Below are positions 25,253 to 33,729 of a DNA stretch of 64,000 bases, one piece after another. Source of the DNA: CAYSRC01 sp964433495 (lineage in GTDB: Bacteria > Bacillota > Clostridia > Oscillospirales > Ruminococcaceae). Each line of letters opens with the position of its first letter. Position 1 is the first letter of the stretch. The translations under genes were made by a program, and so were the position numbers. The notes under the pieces are model-generated. The model saw only the letters and a program-made list of their open reading frames with translations, was not told where the DNA came from and made no database searches. Location of the stretch: contig CAYSRC010000005.1 in the NCBI GenBank assembly GCA_964433495.1, forward strand, positions 3,227-67,226, given 5' to 3'.

Positions 25253-25534
25253 ATGGAACAGCTCACCTATAAAGGACGCCCCCTCGTGCGCTGCGGCGAC
25301 GAGATTTACTACGGAAACCCCGGGGATTCCCACGTGGTTTTCATCCAAATTCTCGGCAGTGAGGAAAAGGACGGCGTAAAGGTCGCGAACAAGGTGCACG
25401 TGCAGCTTCTCTCCAACGACGACACCCTCAGCCCCGCCGCGCGCATCGTCAAGCAGGGCGACCGCAACGGCCTCTACCCCGCGCTCGACATCGGCTACAT
25501 TTGGCTCGAGCGCGCGCTGTCCGAGAACAAGTAG
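25253..25534 (+). CDS. Conserved-looking small protein after ireB
   Basis: A 93-residue protein starting MEQLTYKGRPLVRCGDEIYYG, with AAAGGAAA upstream. It alternates beta strands (HVVFIQILGSEEKD, KVHVQLLSND) with a C-terminal helix (ALDIGYIWLERALSE). No signal peptide or membrane segment is seen. It looks like a conserved cytoplasmic protein found in related Clostridia, but I cannot name the family. It lies 182 bases from ireB and ends at a terminator, so cotranscription is possible. Confidence 0.7.
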   Translation: MEQLTYKGRPLVRCGDEIYYGNPGDSHVVFIQILGSEEKDGVKVANKVHVQLLSNDDTLSPAARIVKQGDRNGLYPALDIGYIWLERALSENK

Positions 25535-25561
25535 TCCCCTTAACCTCCACACAGACAGGCA

Positions 25562-25594
25562 GGGCGCGGCGGCAGACCAACCGCCGCGCCCTTT
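25562..25594 (+). terminator. GC-rich terminator after the small gene
   Basis: GGGCGCGGCGG (25562-25572) pairs with CCGCCGCGCCC (25581-25591) across an 8-base loop, followed by TTTG and a later TTTTGC. Confidence 0.7.
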
Positions 25595-25625
25595 GCTGTC
25601 CTTTTGCAAAAGGTGCAAAAAGGTG

Positions 25626-25678
25626 TTGACAACGCCTTGGATATGCGCTATATTTTATCAGTCCCAAATGGGATTGAT
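25626..25678 (+). promoter_or_regulatory. marR-type promoter and operator palindrome
   Basis: TTGACA (25626-25631) and TATATT (25649-25654) have a 17-base spacer. Immediately downstream, ATCAGTCCCA-AA-TGGGATTGAT (25657-25678) is a 22-bp inverted repeat with one mismatch, covering the expected start of transcription. A repressor bound there would block initiation; autoregulation by the MarR protein encoded 19 bases further on is likely. Confidence 0.75.
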
Positions 25679-25696
25679 AGTTTTTGCGAGGTTGCC

Positions 25697-26149
25697 ATGA
25701 AATACGCCGACATCCAGCCCCTCATGATAAAGCTCACCTCCTCCATAACCAAGATACGCGGCGCCTATGTTGAATGGGCCAAGAGAAACGGGATAAACTA
25801 CTATGAGCTTTTGGTATTCTTCACACTTCAGGACAGCGGCTACTGCACCCAAAAGCTTATCTGCGAGCGGTATATGATCTCCAAGCAGTCGATCAACAAC
25901 GTCGTGCTGTCCCTGCGGCAGCGGGGATACATCGACCTCGTGTCGGGCGAGAGCCATAAGGAGAAGCGAATCGTGCTGACGGACGAGGGCCGCCGGTACG
26001 CCGAAAAAATTCTGAACCCGATGAATGAGATGGAGCTTGCCACCTGCAAGCAGCTCGGGGCGGAGAGGTTGGCCGTGATGACCGAGACCGCGGAAGAATA
26101 CGGCGCAATCCTCCACCGCGTTTTTAAGATAGACCCCGACGCCGAGTAG
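25697..26149 (+). CDS. MarR-family transcriptional regulator
   Basis: A 150-residue winged-helix regulator from an ATG with GAGG upstream. The core shows YYELLVFFTLQDSGYCTQKLICERYMISKQSINNVVLSLRQRGYI, the recognition helix region, followed by the wing ESHKEKRIVLTDEGRRYAEKI. MarR proteins bind short palindromes as dimers and release on ligand binding. The operator directly upstream suggests self-control. The downstream gene is only a fragment, so its former target may be lost. Confidence 0.88.
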   Translation: MKYADIQPLMIKLTSSITKIRGAYVEWAKRNGINYYELLVFFTLQDSGYCTQKLICERYMISKQSINNVVLSLRQRGYIDLVSGESHKEKRIVLTDEGRRYAEKILNPMNEMELATCKQLGAERLAVMTETAEEYGAILHRVFKIDPDAE

Positions 26150-26171
26150 GCCCGCGGGTTCGCCCCCGTTT

Positions 26172-26621
26172 TTGCCATATAAGCGGTGGTGCGCGTCGGG
26201 CGACGGCGTGTTTGACGCGGTGCTCGACATCCGCGCCTCGGGCGACGACACCGTATGGGGCATCGGCGTCGACTCCGACCAGTACGCGATCTTCATGCAG
26301 ACGGGGCACGAGGACAAGGCGGCCGTGACGATCACCTCCGCGCTCAAGCTTGTGGGCGGGCCCATCTTCCTCGAGGCGCAAAAGATCGTCAACGGCGAGC
26401 CCTATGACAACGGCTGCATTGTCGTCGGCATCTCGGAAAACGCGGCGGGCATCGCCGAAAACGACTTTTATAAATCGAACGTCCCCGCCGAGGTTCAGGA
26501 CGAGATAGAGGCGATAAAAGCGGCGGCGGCAGCGGGCGAGCTGGAGATGCGTTCGATCTACACCACAAGCGACGAGGACTGCGCCGAAGCGCGCGTTCAG
26601 GGCACGACCAACCAAAACTGA
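26172..26621 (+). pseudogene. C-terminal remnant of a BMP-family (nucleoside) binding protein
   Basis: The frame encodes about 145 residues matching only the last part of Bmp/PnrA-type substrate-binding lipoproteins: SGDGVFDAVLDIRAS, WGIGVDSDQYAIF, TSALKLVGGPIFLEAQKIV. The N-terminal two thirds, with signal peptide and lipobox, are missing, and no ribosome site precedes the frame. The junction lies within about 20 bases of the marR stop, so a deletion probably fused the two. No ABC permease or ATPase gene is nearby. Confidence 0.75.
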
Positions 26622-26650
26622 TTTTCCGTTTTATACTGTGTTTCTTCCTA

Positions 26651-26698
26651 AAAAGGGACGAGGGCGGTGGGCACAACCCCATCGCTCTCGTCCCTTTT
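26651..26698. terminator. Bidirectional terminator between convergent units
   Basis: AAAAGGGACGAG (26651-26662) pairs with CTCGTCCCTTTT (26687-26698) and the inner bases extend the stem. It serves the fragment on the plus strand and the hydrolase gene on the minus strand. Confidence 0.85.
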
Positions 26699-26725
26699 GA
26701 CGTTTAAAGCATCGAATCGGCAGAA

Positions 26726-28663
26726 TCAGAACATCGACGAGCCCGCGGTCAAAATCCAGCAGGACAGCACGGCCGAGACAAATGCGCCGACGTACACGCG
26801 GCCGGTGTTGCGGTTAAACCAGGTGCACAGCGCGCTGTACGCGAGCACCTGCGGCAGCAGCACGATCAGCAGCGACATAAACGGCCCGCCGAAGGTCGTG
26901 CCGAAGAGCAGGTCGGCCCCGGGGCCCGCGCCCGCAAAGAACGGGATATACTCGACAAGGGTGACAAGCACAAGCCCGCCCGCCATGGCGAGGCAGTTCT
27001 TAAGCCAGCAGGACACAAACGCCCCTGCGCCGCTCTCACCCGCCCTCGGCCGGCGCATCTGCCCGAACAGGCGGACGCCCAGCATGAGGAAGTAGACCGC
27101 AAAGATCGGCAGATAGACGAGGAACTGCAGGAACCGCTCGCCCGTAAAGGTCTTGAGAAACGGCCAAATGAACCGCAGGTCGAGCCCGAACAGAAGCGCG
27201 CACAGGGCCGTGAGCAGATAGACAAAGCCCGTCAAAACCAACGCAAGCAGCGCCGACCTGCCCATGAGGCCGAAGTCGATTCTTGCGCTGTGTTCCTCCC
27301 CCGACAGGCCGAGGTCGAAGAAGTTCTGCGCCCGGTCCCCGAGCTTTTGGGAGCGCTTGAAGGTGATAACCACGACGGCAGCCAAAATCAGCGTCAGCAG
27401 CAGGTACCACGAGAGATACCCGTTGCCTATCGTCATGCGGAAGACATTTTCCGGCAGCGGAAGCAGGCCGTGCCCGAGCTGGGTCATGAACGGATAGCTG
27501 AGGCCCGACAGCAGCAGCATAATCACCGCCGCCCTCGCCCACGCGCCGCTCTTCATGAGCTTGCTGTTGTCGCTCGGCAGCGGGCCGACCGCCCGCTTAA
27601 AGAAGGGCAGAGCGCACACAAGCTTCATCAGCGGCAGCATGGTCAGCACGGCACACACGAGCGCCGCGAGCATCAGCAGCTCTTTCGTCATATAGACCAG
27701 GTCGGTCGCCGCAAGCGCGGTGTCGACCGACAGCGACTCACAGAACCAGTCGAGCGCGGCCGCCATGCCCTCAGGGTCGTAGGTCACAAGGCGGTGGTTG
27801 GTCGCAAGCAGCTCCATGCAGCGCGCGGTGCCGTCCTCAAAGCTGCCGTAGGTCGTGTTCCACTCGACCGGCCCGTCCTGCAAGCAGAAGGTGTTGTAGC
27901 GCAGCGGGGTGTTCTCAAGCCCGTCGACGGTGTTTTGATAGTCCCTGAAATAGTTGAACTCGTCGTATTTTGCCTGAAGCAGCAGCACGTTGTTGAAGCG
28001 GATGCTGTCGGCGTCGTAAAACCGCTCATCGAACAGCTCGCCGCACTGCAGGACGATGCACTTGTGATTCTGATGCTCGGCGGCGGTCGACCACGACGCC
28101 CAGGTGCCCATCGAGTGGCCCGTTATACCGATGTTGTCCGCGTCGACAAAGTCCAACTGCCCGAGCACGCTGTACGCGAGCTTGCCGCCCATCGAGGTGT
28201 CCTCAAGCCCTTCGCTGAACTCGTCGTAGAAAAAGTCGAGGTTGGAAAAGTTCATCATCACGAGGTAGCGCTCGGGCCCGCTGACGGTGACCTCAAAGTT
28301 GGGGTATTTGTAGTGCGTGCTGCCCCGCTCGCGCATGGGCACCGAGGTCGCGCCGTGGCCGTACTCGTCGATTGCCATCGCGACGATCCCCCTGCGGGCG
28401 AGCTCGATCGCGTATGCCGAGTCGGTCTCTTTGTCGTTTTGATAGCCGTGAAGCAGCAGCACGGCGGGCGCCGGGTTCTCGGCGGTCGCCCCCGCAGGGC
28501 GGTACAGCTTATAGACGATGGTCCCCTTGTCGCTCTCAAACGAGAGGGTCGAAACCTCTACGCCGCCGAAGTCGGTCTCGATGAGGTGCGCAAAAAGCAT
28601 ACACACAAACACGGCCGCGACAAGACAGCACAGCAGAACGATACTCTTCTTCCTCTGTGACAA
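26726..28663 (-). CDS. Alpha/beta hydrolase fused to a multi-spanning membrane domain
   Basis: A 645-residue protein from a TTG at 28663 with AAAGGGGGAAG upstream. An N-terminal membrane anchor (SIVLLCCLVAAVFVCMLFAHLI) is followed by an alpha/beta hydrolase domain at about 40-315. That domain has PAVLLLHGYQND (oxyanion loop), ARRGIVAMAIDEYGHGAT and the nucleophile elbow GITGHSMGTWAS. About seven further hydrophobic segments occupy residues 335-640. The catalytic domain should be outside the cell. The substrate is unknown, possibly a lipid or ester. It is divergent from the GntR regulator gene and could be its target. Confidence 0.8.
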   Translation of the reverse strand: MSQRKKSIVLLCCLVAAVFVCMLFAHLIETDFGGVEVSTLSFESDKGTIVYKLYRPAGATAENPAPAVLLLHGYQNDKETDSAYAIELARRGIVAMAIDEYGHGATSVPMRERGSTHYKYPNFEVTVSGPERYLVMMNFSNLDFFYDEFSEGLEDTSMGGKLAYSVLGQLDFVDADNIGITGHSMGTWASWSTAAEHQNHKCIVLQCGELFDERFYDADSIRFNNVLLLQAKYDEFNYFRDYQNTVDGLENTPLRYNTFCLQDGPVEWNTTYGSFEDGTARCMELLATNHRLVTYDPEGMAAALDWFCESLSVDTALAATDLVYMTKELLMLAALVCAVLTMLPLMKLVCALPFFKRAVGPLPSDNSKLMKSGAWARAAVIMLLLSGLSYPFMTQLGHGLLPLPENVFRMTIGNGYLSWYLLLTLILAAVVVITFKRSQKLGDRAQNFFDLGLSGEEHSARIDFGLMGRSALLALVLTGFVYLLTALCALLFGLDLRFIWPFLKTFTGERFLQFLVYLPIFAVYFLMLGVRLFGQMRRPRAGESGAGAFVSCWLKNCLAMAGGLVLVTLVEYIPFFAGAGPGADLLFGTTFGGPFMSLLIVLLPQVLAYSALCTWFNRNTGRVYVGAFVSAVLSCWILTAGSSMF

Positions 28664-28750
28664 CTCTCTTCCCCCTTTGGCTAAATCAAATGTTCTATAC
28701 CCATGATAGCACTTAGCCGCCGCAATATCCATTGACAAAACGCCCTTTTA

Positions 28751-28798
28751 TTGCGGCCCGATTTGTGGTAAAATAACAATGGTTTTGGTTTAACCAAA
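28751..28798 (+). promoter_or_regulatory. gntR promoter with TTTGGTT-T-AACCAAA operator
   Basis: TTGCGG (28751-28756) and TAACAA (28774-28779) are 17 bases apart. The perfect 15-bp palindrome TTTGGTTTAACCAAA at 28784-28798 lies at the likely transcription start and 20 bases before the GntR gene; its size and symmetry fit a FadR/GntR operator. Confidence 0.6.
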
Positions 28799-28818
28799 TT
28801 TAAACAGGAGGGTTTGCC

Positions 28819-29562
28819 GTGGTTTTTGAGGAAATCGTCGCGCCCACGATAAAGCAGCAGCTTGTCTCCCGTCTTGAGGGAATGATCCTGAGCGGTCAGC
28901 TGCGCGTCGGCGACAAACTGCCGACCGAGCGGGAGCTTGCGGCCATGATGAAGATAAGCCGTTCGGCGGTGCATCAGGGCGTCGCCGAGATGGCGCGCAT
29001 AGGCTTTTTGGAGATCATCCCGAGGCGGGGGATATTCGTCGCCGACTACGCTGAAAACGGCAACCTCGAGGTTCTGAGCGCGATGGTGAATTTCGGGGGC
29101 GGTATGCTCGACAACGCAAACACCTATGCCCTTGTGGAGACGCGGATGCTGCTCGAGACCCCGGCGCTGCGAAAGGTCACGCGCGAACGCGACCCCAAGC
29201 TCATCGACCGGCTCGAACGCCTGCTCGACGAGGCCAAGCGCCTACAGCAGGGCGGGCGGGCAAACTGCGCCGCAATCGCCGACGTCTACTTCCGCTTTCA
29301 CCACGCGATTTTCGTGTTCGGCGGCAACTCGATCACGCCGCTCATCTTCAACGCCTTCCGCGCCCCCTCGGTCGGGCTGTGGACCCGAAGCGCCGTCGGT
29401 CTCGGGCTGCCCGAGAGCGTGGGAAGACTCGAGACCTTTTTCAGCCTCATCGTGTCGGGCGACGAGGAGGGCGCGATAAAGCATCTGCAATATGTCACCT
29501 CGGAGAGCGGGATAGCGCAGCTCGCCCACGACGCCCCGGACGGCGCGCGCGTCGGGAGATGA
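28819..29562 (+). CDS. FadR-subfamily GntR transcriptional regulator
   Basis: A 247-residue regulator. The N-terminal winged helix is typical (IKQQLVSRLEGMILSGQLRVGDKLPTERELAAMMKISRSAVHQGVAEM, then GFLEIIPRRGIFV). The C-terminal all-helical FCD-type effector domain (about 90-230) has ETRMLLETPALRKV and the FRFHHAIF histidine typical of metal-binding FCD domains. Such proteins repress genes for acids or sugars and release on ligand. A palindromic operator lies just upstream. The divergent membrane hydrolase is a candidate target. Confidence 0.88.
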   Translation: MVFEEIVAPTIKQQLVSRLEGMILSGQLRVGDKLPTERELAAMMKISRSAVHQGVAEMARIGFLEIIPRRGIFVADYAENGNLEVLSAMVNFGGGMLDNANTYALVETRMLLETPALRKVTRERDPKLIDRLERLLDEAKRLQQGGRANCAAIADVYFRFHHAIFVFGGNSITPLIFNAFRAPSVGLWTRSAVGLGLPESVGRLETFFSLIVSGDEEGAIKHLQYVTSESGIAQLAHDAPDGARVGR

Positions 29563-29898
29563 GTCTTTTGGCGTAAGGTCGGGGGGAAGGGACAAAAAGC
29601 CCGACCACCCGCACGGCATGGGGGCGCCGCGTTTGAAGATCCGAGGCGGCGGGGCGCAGAGCGCATGCACCTCGCCCACGCGGACGCCCTGCGCTGAAGT
29701 CAAGTTTCTCGGTCGGTCGACAATAGTGCCGAAAGGGTACAGTCTTGCAGAGCCGCCGCGCCTCAACATCGCGGCCCTGCTGTTCCCATTGCCGGGATGC
29801 ACCCGCTTGCGGCACAATTTGCCGGGCCCGCCACCCGTGCGTCGGGCCGTCGCTCAGCCGCGCGCCGAACACATAAAACACGCGTAAAGGAAGCAGCC
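29563..29898. other. Intergenic region, nothing recognised
   Basis: GC-rich spacer of 336 bases between the GntR and GtrA genes. I see no gene, strong hairpin or convincing promoter. Confidence 0.4.
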
Positions 29899-30384
29899 AT
29901 GAAGGATTTTAATGAGTTTTGGGGCCTTGCGGTCAAGCTGAATTTTAAGGCCCTGTTTTGGGACGAGAGCGTCAACGGCTTTGTCCACCTGTTTCGCTAT
30001 CTGTTTGTCGGCGGCGTCGGCTTTTTGGTTGACGCGGGCGCGGTCATGCTGTTCGAGTATCTTTTGACGCCCGCGCTCGGTGACAGGGCATATCTTGTCG
30101 CCGCGTGCATCGGCTTCACCGTCAGTCTCGCGATAAACTACATCCTCACCAAGGTCTTTGTGTTCCGCGGCAACAGGTCGGCGGCGGGCCGCCTCGCAGA
30201 GATCGTGTTTTTCGCAATCATCGGCGTCACAGGCCTCGGCCTCACCGAGCTCTTGATGTGGATAGGCGTCGAGCGCTTCGGGTTTTCCACCATACTCTCC
30301 AAGGTGATCGCCGCGGCGATCGTGCTGTTTTGGAACTATGCCCTAAAAAAGCTGGTGCTCTACCGCAGGCCGTCCAAAGGGTAA
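29899..30384 (+). CDS. GtrA-family membrane protein
   Basis: A 161-residue protein with four predicted membrane helices (LFVGGVGFLVDAGAVMLFEYLL, AYLVAACIGFTVSLAINYILTKVFVF, AEIVFFAIIGVTGLGLTELLMWI, ILSKVIAAAIVLFWNYALKKLVLY). The FRYLFVGG start, NYILTKVFVF and FWNYALKKLVLY are GtrA hallmarks. The family is thought to flip or support lipid-linked sugars for glycosylation of surface polymers. AAAGGAAG precedes the ATG at 29899. No glycosyltransferase partner is adjacent. Confidence 0.88.
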   Translation: MKDFNEFWGLAVKLNFKALFWDESVNGFVHLFRYLFVGGVGFLVDAGAVMLFEYLLTPALGDRAYLVAACIGFTVSLAINYILTKVFVFRGNRSAAGRLAEIVFFAIIGVTGLGLTELLMWIGVERFGFSTILSKVIAAAIVLFWNYALKKLVLYRRPSKG

Positions 30385-30577
30385 GCAAGCAAATCGCTTT
30401 TTCCGCTTCGGTCCAATGGCCTGTGTTTTTATGCGCACCCTTTCGGTAAAACCCGCAAAGCAGCGCCGACCTTTTGACAGCCGCCCGTGAAACGCCTGCA
30501 CCGTGAAAAGTGCCCATCACAATGCGGTCGGGGATTGTGTCATTGCCCCTCAGGCTTACTTTCAATCCCCGCTGCAA

Positions 30578-30607
30578 AAAAGCGCGTGTCCTAAGACACG
30601 CGCTTTT
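30578..30607. terminator. Symmetric terminator between convergent genes
   Basis: AAAAGCGCGTGTC (30578-30590) pairs with GACACGCGCTTTT (30595-30607) around a 4-base loop, with T-rich sequence on both strands. Confidence 0.8.
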
Positions 30608-30647
30608 CATTTTATCCTCTGCGCTCCGCCGGCAAAACAGCGGGCGC

Positions 30648-30680
30648 GCCCTGCCCGATGCAGGGCTTTCTGCTTTTTTT
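30648..30680 (+). terminator. Second plus-strand terminator
   Basis: GCCCTGC (30648-30654) pairs with GCAGGGC (30660-30666), followed by TTTCTGCTTTTTTT that runs up to the end of the M20 gene. Confidence 0.6.
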
Positions 30681-31839
30681 ATTCCTCGCCGTTGAGGAAG
30701 TCGTAAGCGACCTGGCAGTGCAGCGCGACGCCGGTGCGGAAGCAATCCTCGTCAAACACGACATAGTCGCTGTGGTTGGGGTACTCGCCGCCGCCGCCCA
30801 GGCTGGCAAACGCCGCCTTGGTCAGCACCGAATAGTCGGCAAAGTCCTCGGCGCCCATCATCGGCTTCATCCGCACGACAAGCTTTTCATCGTCGGCCAC
30901 CTTATTCGCCGCCGACTTGACGATCTCAAGCATCTCGTCGTTGTTCACAAGGACCTCGGTCATCATGTCGTACTCGACCTCGGCCTCGCAGCGGAAGGCC
31001 GCCGCGGTCTCCTTGGCGATGCGGGTCATGACCTCGGGCATCCTGTGATGGACGTCGACGTCATAGCTGCGGCCCGTGCCCTCCATGACGGCCTCGCCCG
31101 AGACGATGTTAAAACGCGAGCCGCTGGCCAGCTTGCCGACCGTCACGACGACGGGCTGCGTCGGCGGGAACTCGCGGCTGACCATGGTCTGAAGGTTCAT
31201 GACGATCGCCGCGGCGGCAACGGTGGCGTCAACTGCGGTGTCGGGCATTGCGCCGTGGCCCGCCTTGCCCTTGACGGTGATCTTGAACATGTCGGCGGCG
31301 CTCGCCGACGCGCCGGGGCAGTAAGCGATGCAACCGACGGGGGCGGTGCCCGCGATGTGGATGCCGAAGATGAAATCGACCCCCTCGAGGCCGCCCTGCT
31401 TGATGACGGCCTTCGCGCCGCAGGCGAGCTCTTCGGCGGGCTGGAATATGAGGCGGACGGTGCCCTTGAGCTCGTCCTTGATGCTGTTGAGAACCTTCGC
31501 CGCGCCGAGCAGCATCGCCGCGTGGGTGTCGTGGCCGCACGCGTGCATAAAGCCGTCGTTCTGCGACTTGAACTCGAGGTCGGTCTTCTCGGTGATGCTC
31601 AGCGCGTCGATGTCGGCGCGAAGCGCGATGGTTTTGCCGGGCTTGCCGCCCTCAATTGTGCCGATGACGCCGGTGGGCTCGAGGCGTCTGTAGGGGATGC
31701 CTATCTTGTCAAGCTCCTCGGCGATGCGGTCGGTAGTGCGAAACTCCTGCATACTTGCCTCGGGGTGCATGTGCAGGTCGTGTCTGAAGGCGACGACATC
31801 GTCGTTGACCTTTTTGGCGAGCTCTCTGAAATCCATCAT
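30679..31839 (-). CDS. M20-family amidohydrolase (aminoacylase/carboxypeptidase type)
   Basis: A 386-residue metal-dependent amidohydrolase. GAGAGGG lies 6 bases before the ATG at 31839. Motifs seen are FRHDLHMHPEASMQEFRT, IALRADIDALSI, HACGHDTHAAMLLGAA (metal ligands), LIFQPAEEL and GAEDFADYS. The dimerisation domain sits at about 185-295. These enzymes remove acyl or amino-acid groups from N-acylated or conjugated substrates; HipO/AbgB/YxeP-like roles are all possible. It has its own promoter. The membrane protein gene upstream ends in a terminator 449 bases away, so the two may be functionally linked but not one tight operon. Confidence 0.92.
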   Translation of the reverse strand: MMDFRELAKKVNDDVVAFRHDLHMHPEASMQEFRTTDRIAEELDKIGIPYRRLEPTGVIGTIEGGKPGKTIALRADIDALSITEKTDLEFKSQNDGFMHACGHDTHAAMLLGAAKVLNSIKDELKGTVRLIFQPAEELACGAKAVIKQGGLEGVDFIFGIHIAGTAPVGCIAYCPGASASAADMFKITVKGKAGHGAMPDTAVDATVAAAAIVMNLQTMVSREFPPTQPVVVTVGKLASGSRFNIVSGEAVMEGTGRSYDVDVHHRMPEVMTRIAKETAAAFRCEAEVEYDMMTEVLVNNDEMLEIVKSAANKVADDEKLVVRMKPMMGAEDFADYSVLTKAAFASLGGGGEYPNHSDYVVFDEDCFRTGVALHCQVAYDFLNGEE

Positions 31840-32287
31840 TAAAAACCCTCTCTTGTTGTTTTTCAATAAGGGGCTCAAGGCCCCGTTATTTAACGTATAG
31901 CCGCAAAGCTGTCCTGTGCCCGAAAGCGGCGGCTCGGGCCAAGTAAAAGCCGTCGTTCGGCTGTGTGCGGAGCCGCCGAAGTCTTTTCTGCCGGCGGCAC
32001 TATATTAAATTATAAGACCAAAAATACGGGCGTGCAAGGTTGTCCGCAAAAAAGACACCGAAAAAAACCTAAAAACCGCCTAACCCGCAAAAACTCCCGC
32101 AAAACGACCCGCCGTGCGGCGGATTTACCCCGACCGCTCGGGACAGGGCATTTCTGCAAAATTCAGTGTGCGCCGTGTCAAGACGGCGGCAAAGTCCCCT
32201 GTCCGACCTTTCGCCGCGCGTTTTTTGTGTGCGGAGCACGGTTGAGAACCCTTTGCACAAAACGACGCGTGCGCGGCCGCAAAAGAA
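31840..32287. other. Long leader of the M20 gene
   Basis: This 450-base stretch has no gene. It holds the M20 promoter, and its upstream part is GC-rich without clear hairpins. Confidence 0.4.
32009..32037 (-). promoter_or_regulatory. Promoter of the M20 amidohydrolase gene
   Basis: On the minus strand TTGCAC (32032-32037) and TATAAT (32009-32014) have a 17-base spacer. The implied leader is about 160 bases. Confidence 0.75.
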
Positions 32288-32318
32288 TTCGGGGGCAGCG
32301 CGCTTTGCTGCCCCCGAA
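32288..32318 (-). terminator. Terminator of the multi-spanning membrane protein gene
   Basis: TTCGGGGGCAGC (32288-32299) pairs with GCTGCCCCCGAA (32307-32318); on the minus strand TTCTTTTG follows. Confidence 0.8.
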
Positions 32319-32352
32319 AAAACCAACGAATTTGCACTCCCTGTCGCCAAGC

Positions 32353-33540
32353 TCAGTGGATAAACTTGACAAGAACACCCGCGACGATGACCGACACGAT
32401 GGTCACGCAGACAAAGCTGCCGACAAGCATCGGGGGCATGAGCTCGGACGAAACCGCCGCGCGCTCCTCGGGATCGCTCGTGTTGATGTCGAGCGCCTCG
32501 TTGACAAGGAGGACGTTTATCGGGAAGCCGAGGAAGGCGTTGAGGATGATCGCGTAGCTCATCCAAAAGCTCTTCTTGAATATCTTGCTCGCTACAAAGG
32601 CCATGAGCGCCATGCCGGCCGCGGCCATGAGCACGAGCGCCGCCGAAACGCCGAACGCCGAGAGAATGGTGTTCATGTCGTTGCCCGCGAGACCGCCGAA
32701 CAGATAGAGCATGATGATGGTGATGCACATGCCGTAGGCGTTGGCCTTGGACAGGCAGTCGGTCTCAAGGAAGCCTATCTCATGCGCGGCAAAGCCGAGC
32801 AGCATCGCCCACACGTACATCGAGATGCTGAAGCCCGCCGCGGCCGTAGCGACCTGGAGCAGGTAGGACAGAACGCCGATAAACCCTAACTTGAGCAGGA
32901 TGAGGTTTGTGCTGCTCGCCTTTTTGGACCTTTTGCCGTCGCCGCCCTCGGCAGCGGGGGCCTTGAGCTCGCCGCTCTTATACTTCGCGCTCAGCGACCT
33001 CGTCTCCTTGCGCAGGCAGAAGGCGGTGAGCGGATAGCCGACAACGCCCTGAAGCGCCATGCAGACTATGGCGATGACGATCGCCTGCTGGTTGCCGGCC
33101 GCCTCGGCCGCCTGGCGAACCATCGAGGTCGCAATGGCGGCGCCCGTGAGCGGAGGCGCGGCCGCAACCGCGTTGTCCCAGCCGAATATCGCCGCGCCGA
33201 TCGTCAGGCAGATCGCGACGATCGCAACGATGCCCATGAGCGCGATAAGAACCGTCCTCCACTGCGCCGCCATCTCCCTGCGGTTGATAAGCGTGCCGAG
33301 GTTGGCCACAAGAAGCGCCGAGACAAGCGCGAACAGCACCCCTGTTATACCCGCCGCTTCAACGATCGTCGGGGGGAACACGCCCGTCCAAAACAGCGTG
33401 ACAAGCAGAATGGTGACCGTGAGCGCCATGGGGACAATGCCCTTGGTCAGCTTGGCCACAAGCTCACCCACGACGAGCACGGCAAGCAGTGCCGTCAGCG
33501 CGCCGTAGGGCGTCAGAAGCAAACCCTGAATGAATTCCAT
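32353..33540 (-). CDS. Multi-spanning membrane protein, transporter-like
   Basis: A 395-residue protein with about ten to eleven hydrophobic helices and a charged cytoplasmic loop near 195-215 (GDGKRSKKAS). It starts MEFIQGLLLTPYGALTALLAVLVVGELVAKLTKG. Inverted-repeat-like organisation (two halves joined by the charged loop) and small-residue-rich helices suggest a secondary carrier, of the broad type that contains glutamate and citrate symporters. I cannot name the family firmly. The M20 amidohydrolase downstream could act on its cargo. It has a strong promoter and terminator. Confidence 0.6.
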   Translation of the reverse strand: MEFIQGLLLTPYGALTALLAVLVVGELVAKLTKGIVPMALTVTILLVTLFWTGVFPPTIVEAAGITGVLFALVSALLVANLGTLINRREMAAQWRTVLIALMGIVAIVAICLTIGAAIFGWDNAVAAAPPLTGAAIATSMVRQAAEAAGNQQAIVIAIVCMALQGVVGYPLTAFCLRKETRSLSAKYKSGELKAPAAEGGDGKRSKKASSTNLILLKLGFIGVLSYLLQVATAAAGFSISMYVWAMLLGFAAHEIGFLETDCLSKANAYGMCITIIMLYLFGGLAGNDMNTILSAFGVSAALVLMAAAGMALMAFVASKIFKKSFWMSYAIILNAFLGFPINVLLVNEALDINTSDPEERAAVSSELMPPMLVGSFVCVTIVSVIVAGVLVKFIH

Positions 33541-33639
33541 CTTTTCTTTTTCCTCTCTGAAATAATCGTACCCTCAAAACAAGAATACATAAGCACGCCG
33601 TCACTTTATCGCTTTAAATTGACAGTGCTTATTTTTACA

Positions 33640-33668
33640 ATTATATCAACTGAAAACCTCAAAAACAA
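33640..33668 (-). promoter_or_regulatory. Promoter of the multi-spanning membrane protein gene
   Basis: On the minus strand TTGTTT (33663-33668) and TATAAT (33640-33645) have a 17-base spacer. Downstream, GCAC..GTCA and TGAC..GTGC around 33592-33630 form an interrupted inverted repeat that could be an operator. Confidence 0.7.
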
Positions 33669-33729
33669 GCCCATTTCAAATAATAGGCAGTTTGCTTAAA
33701 AGTTTGTCCTAAACACAAAAAAATTGCTT

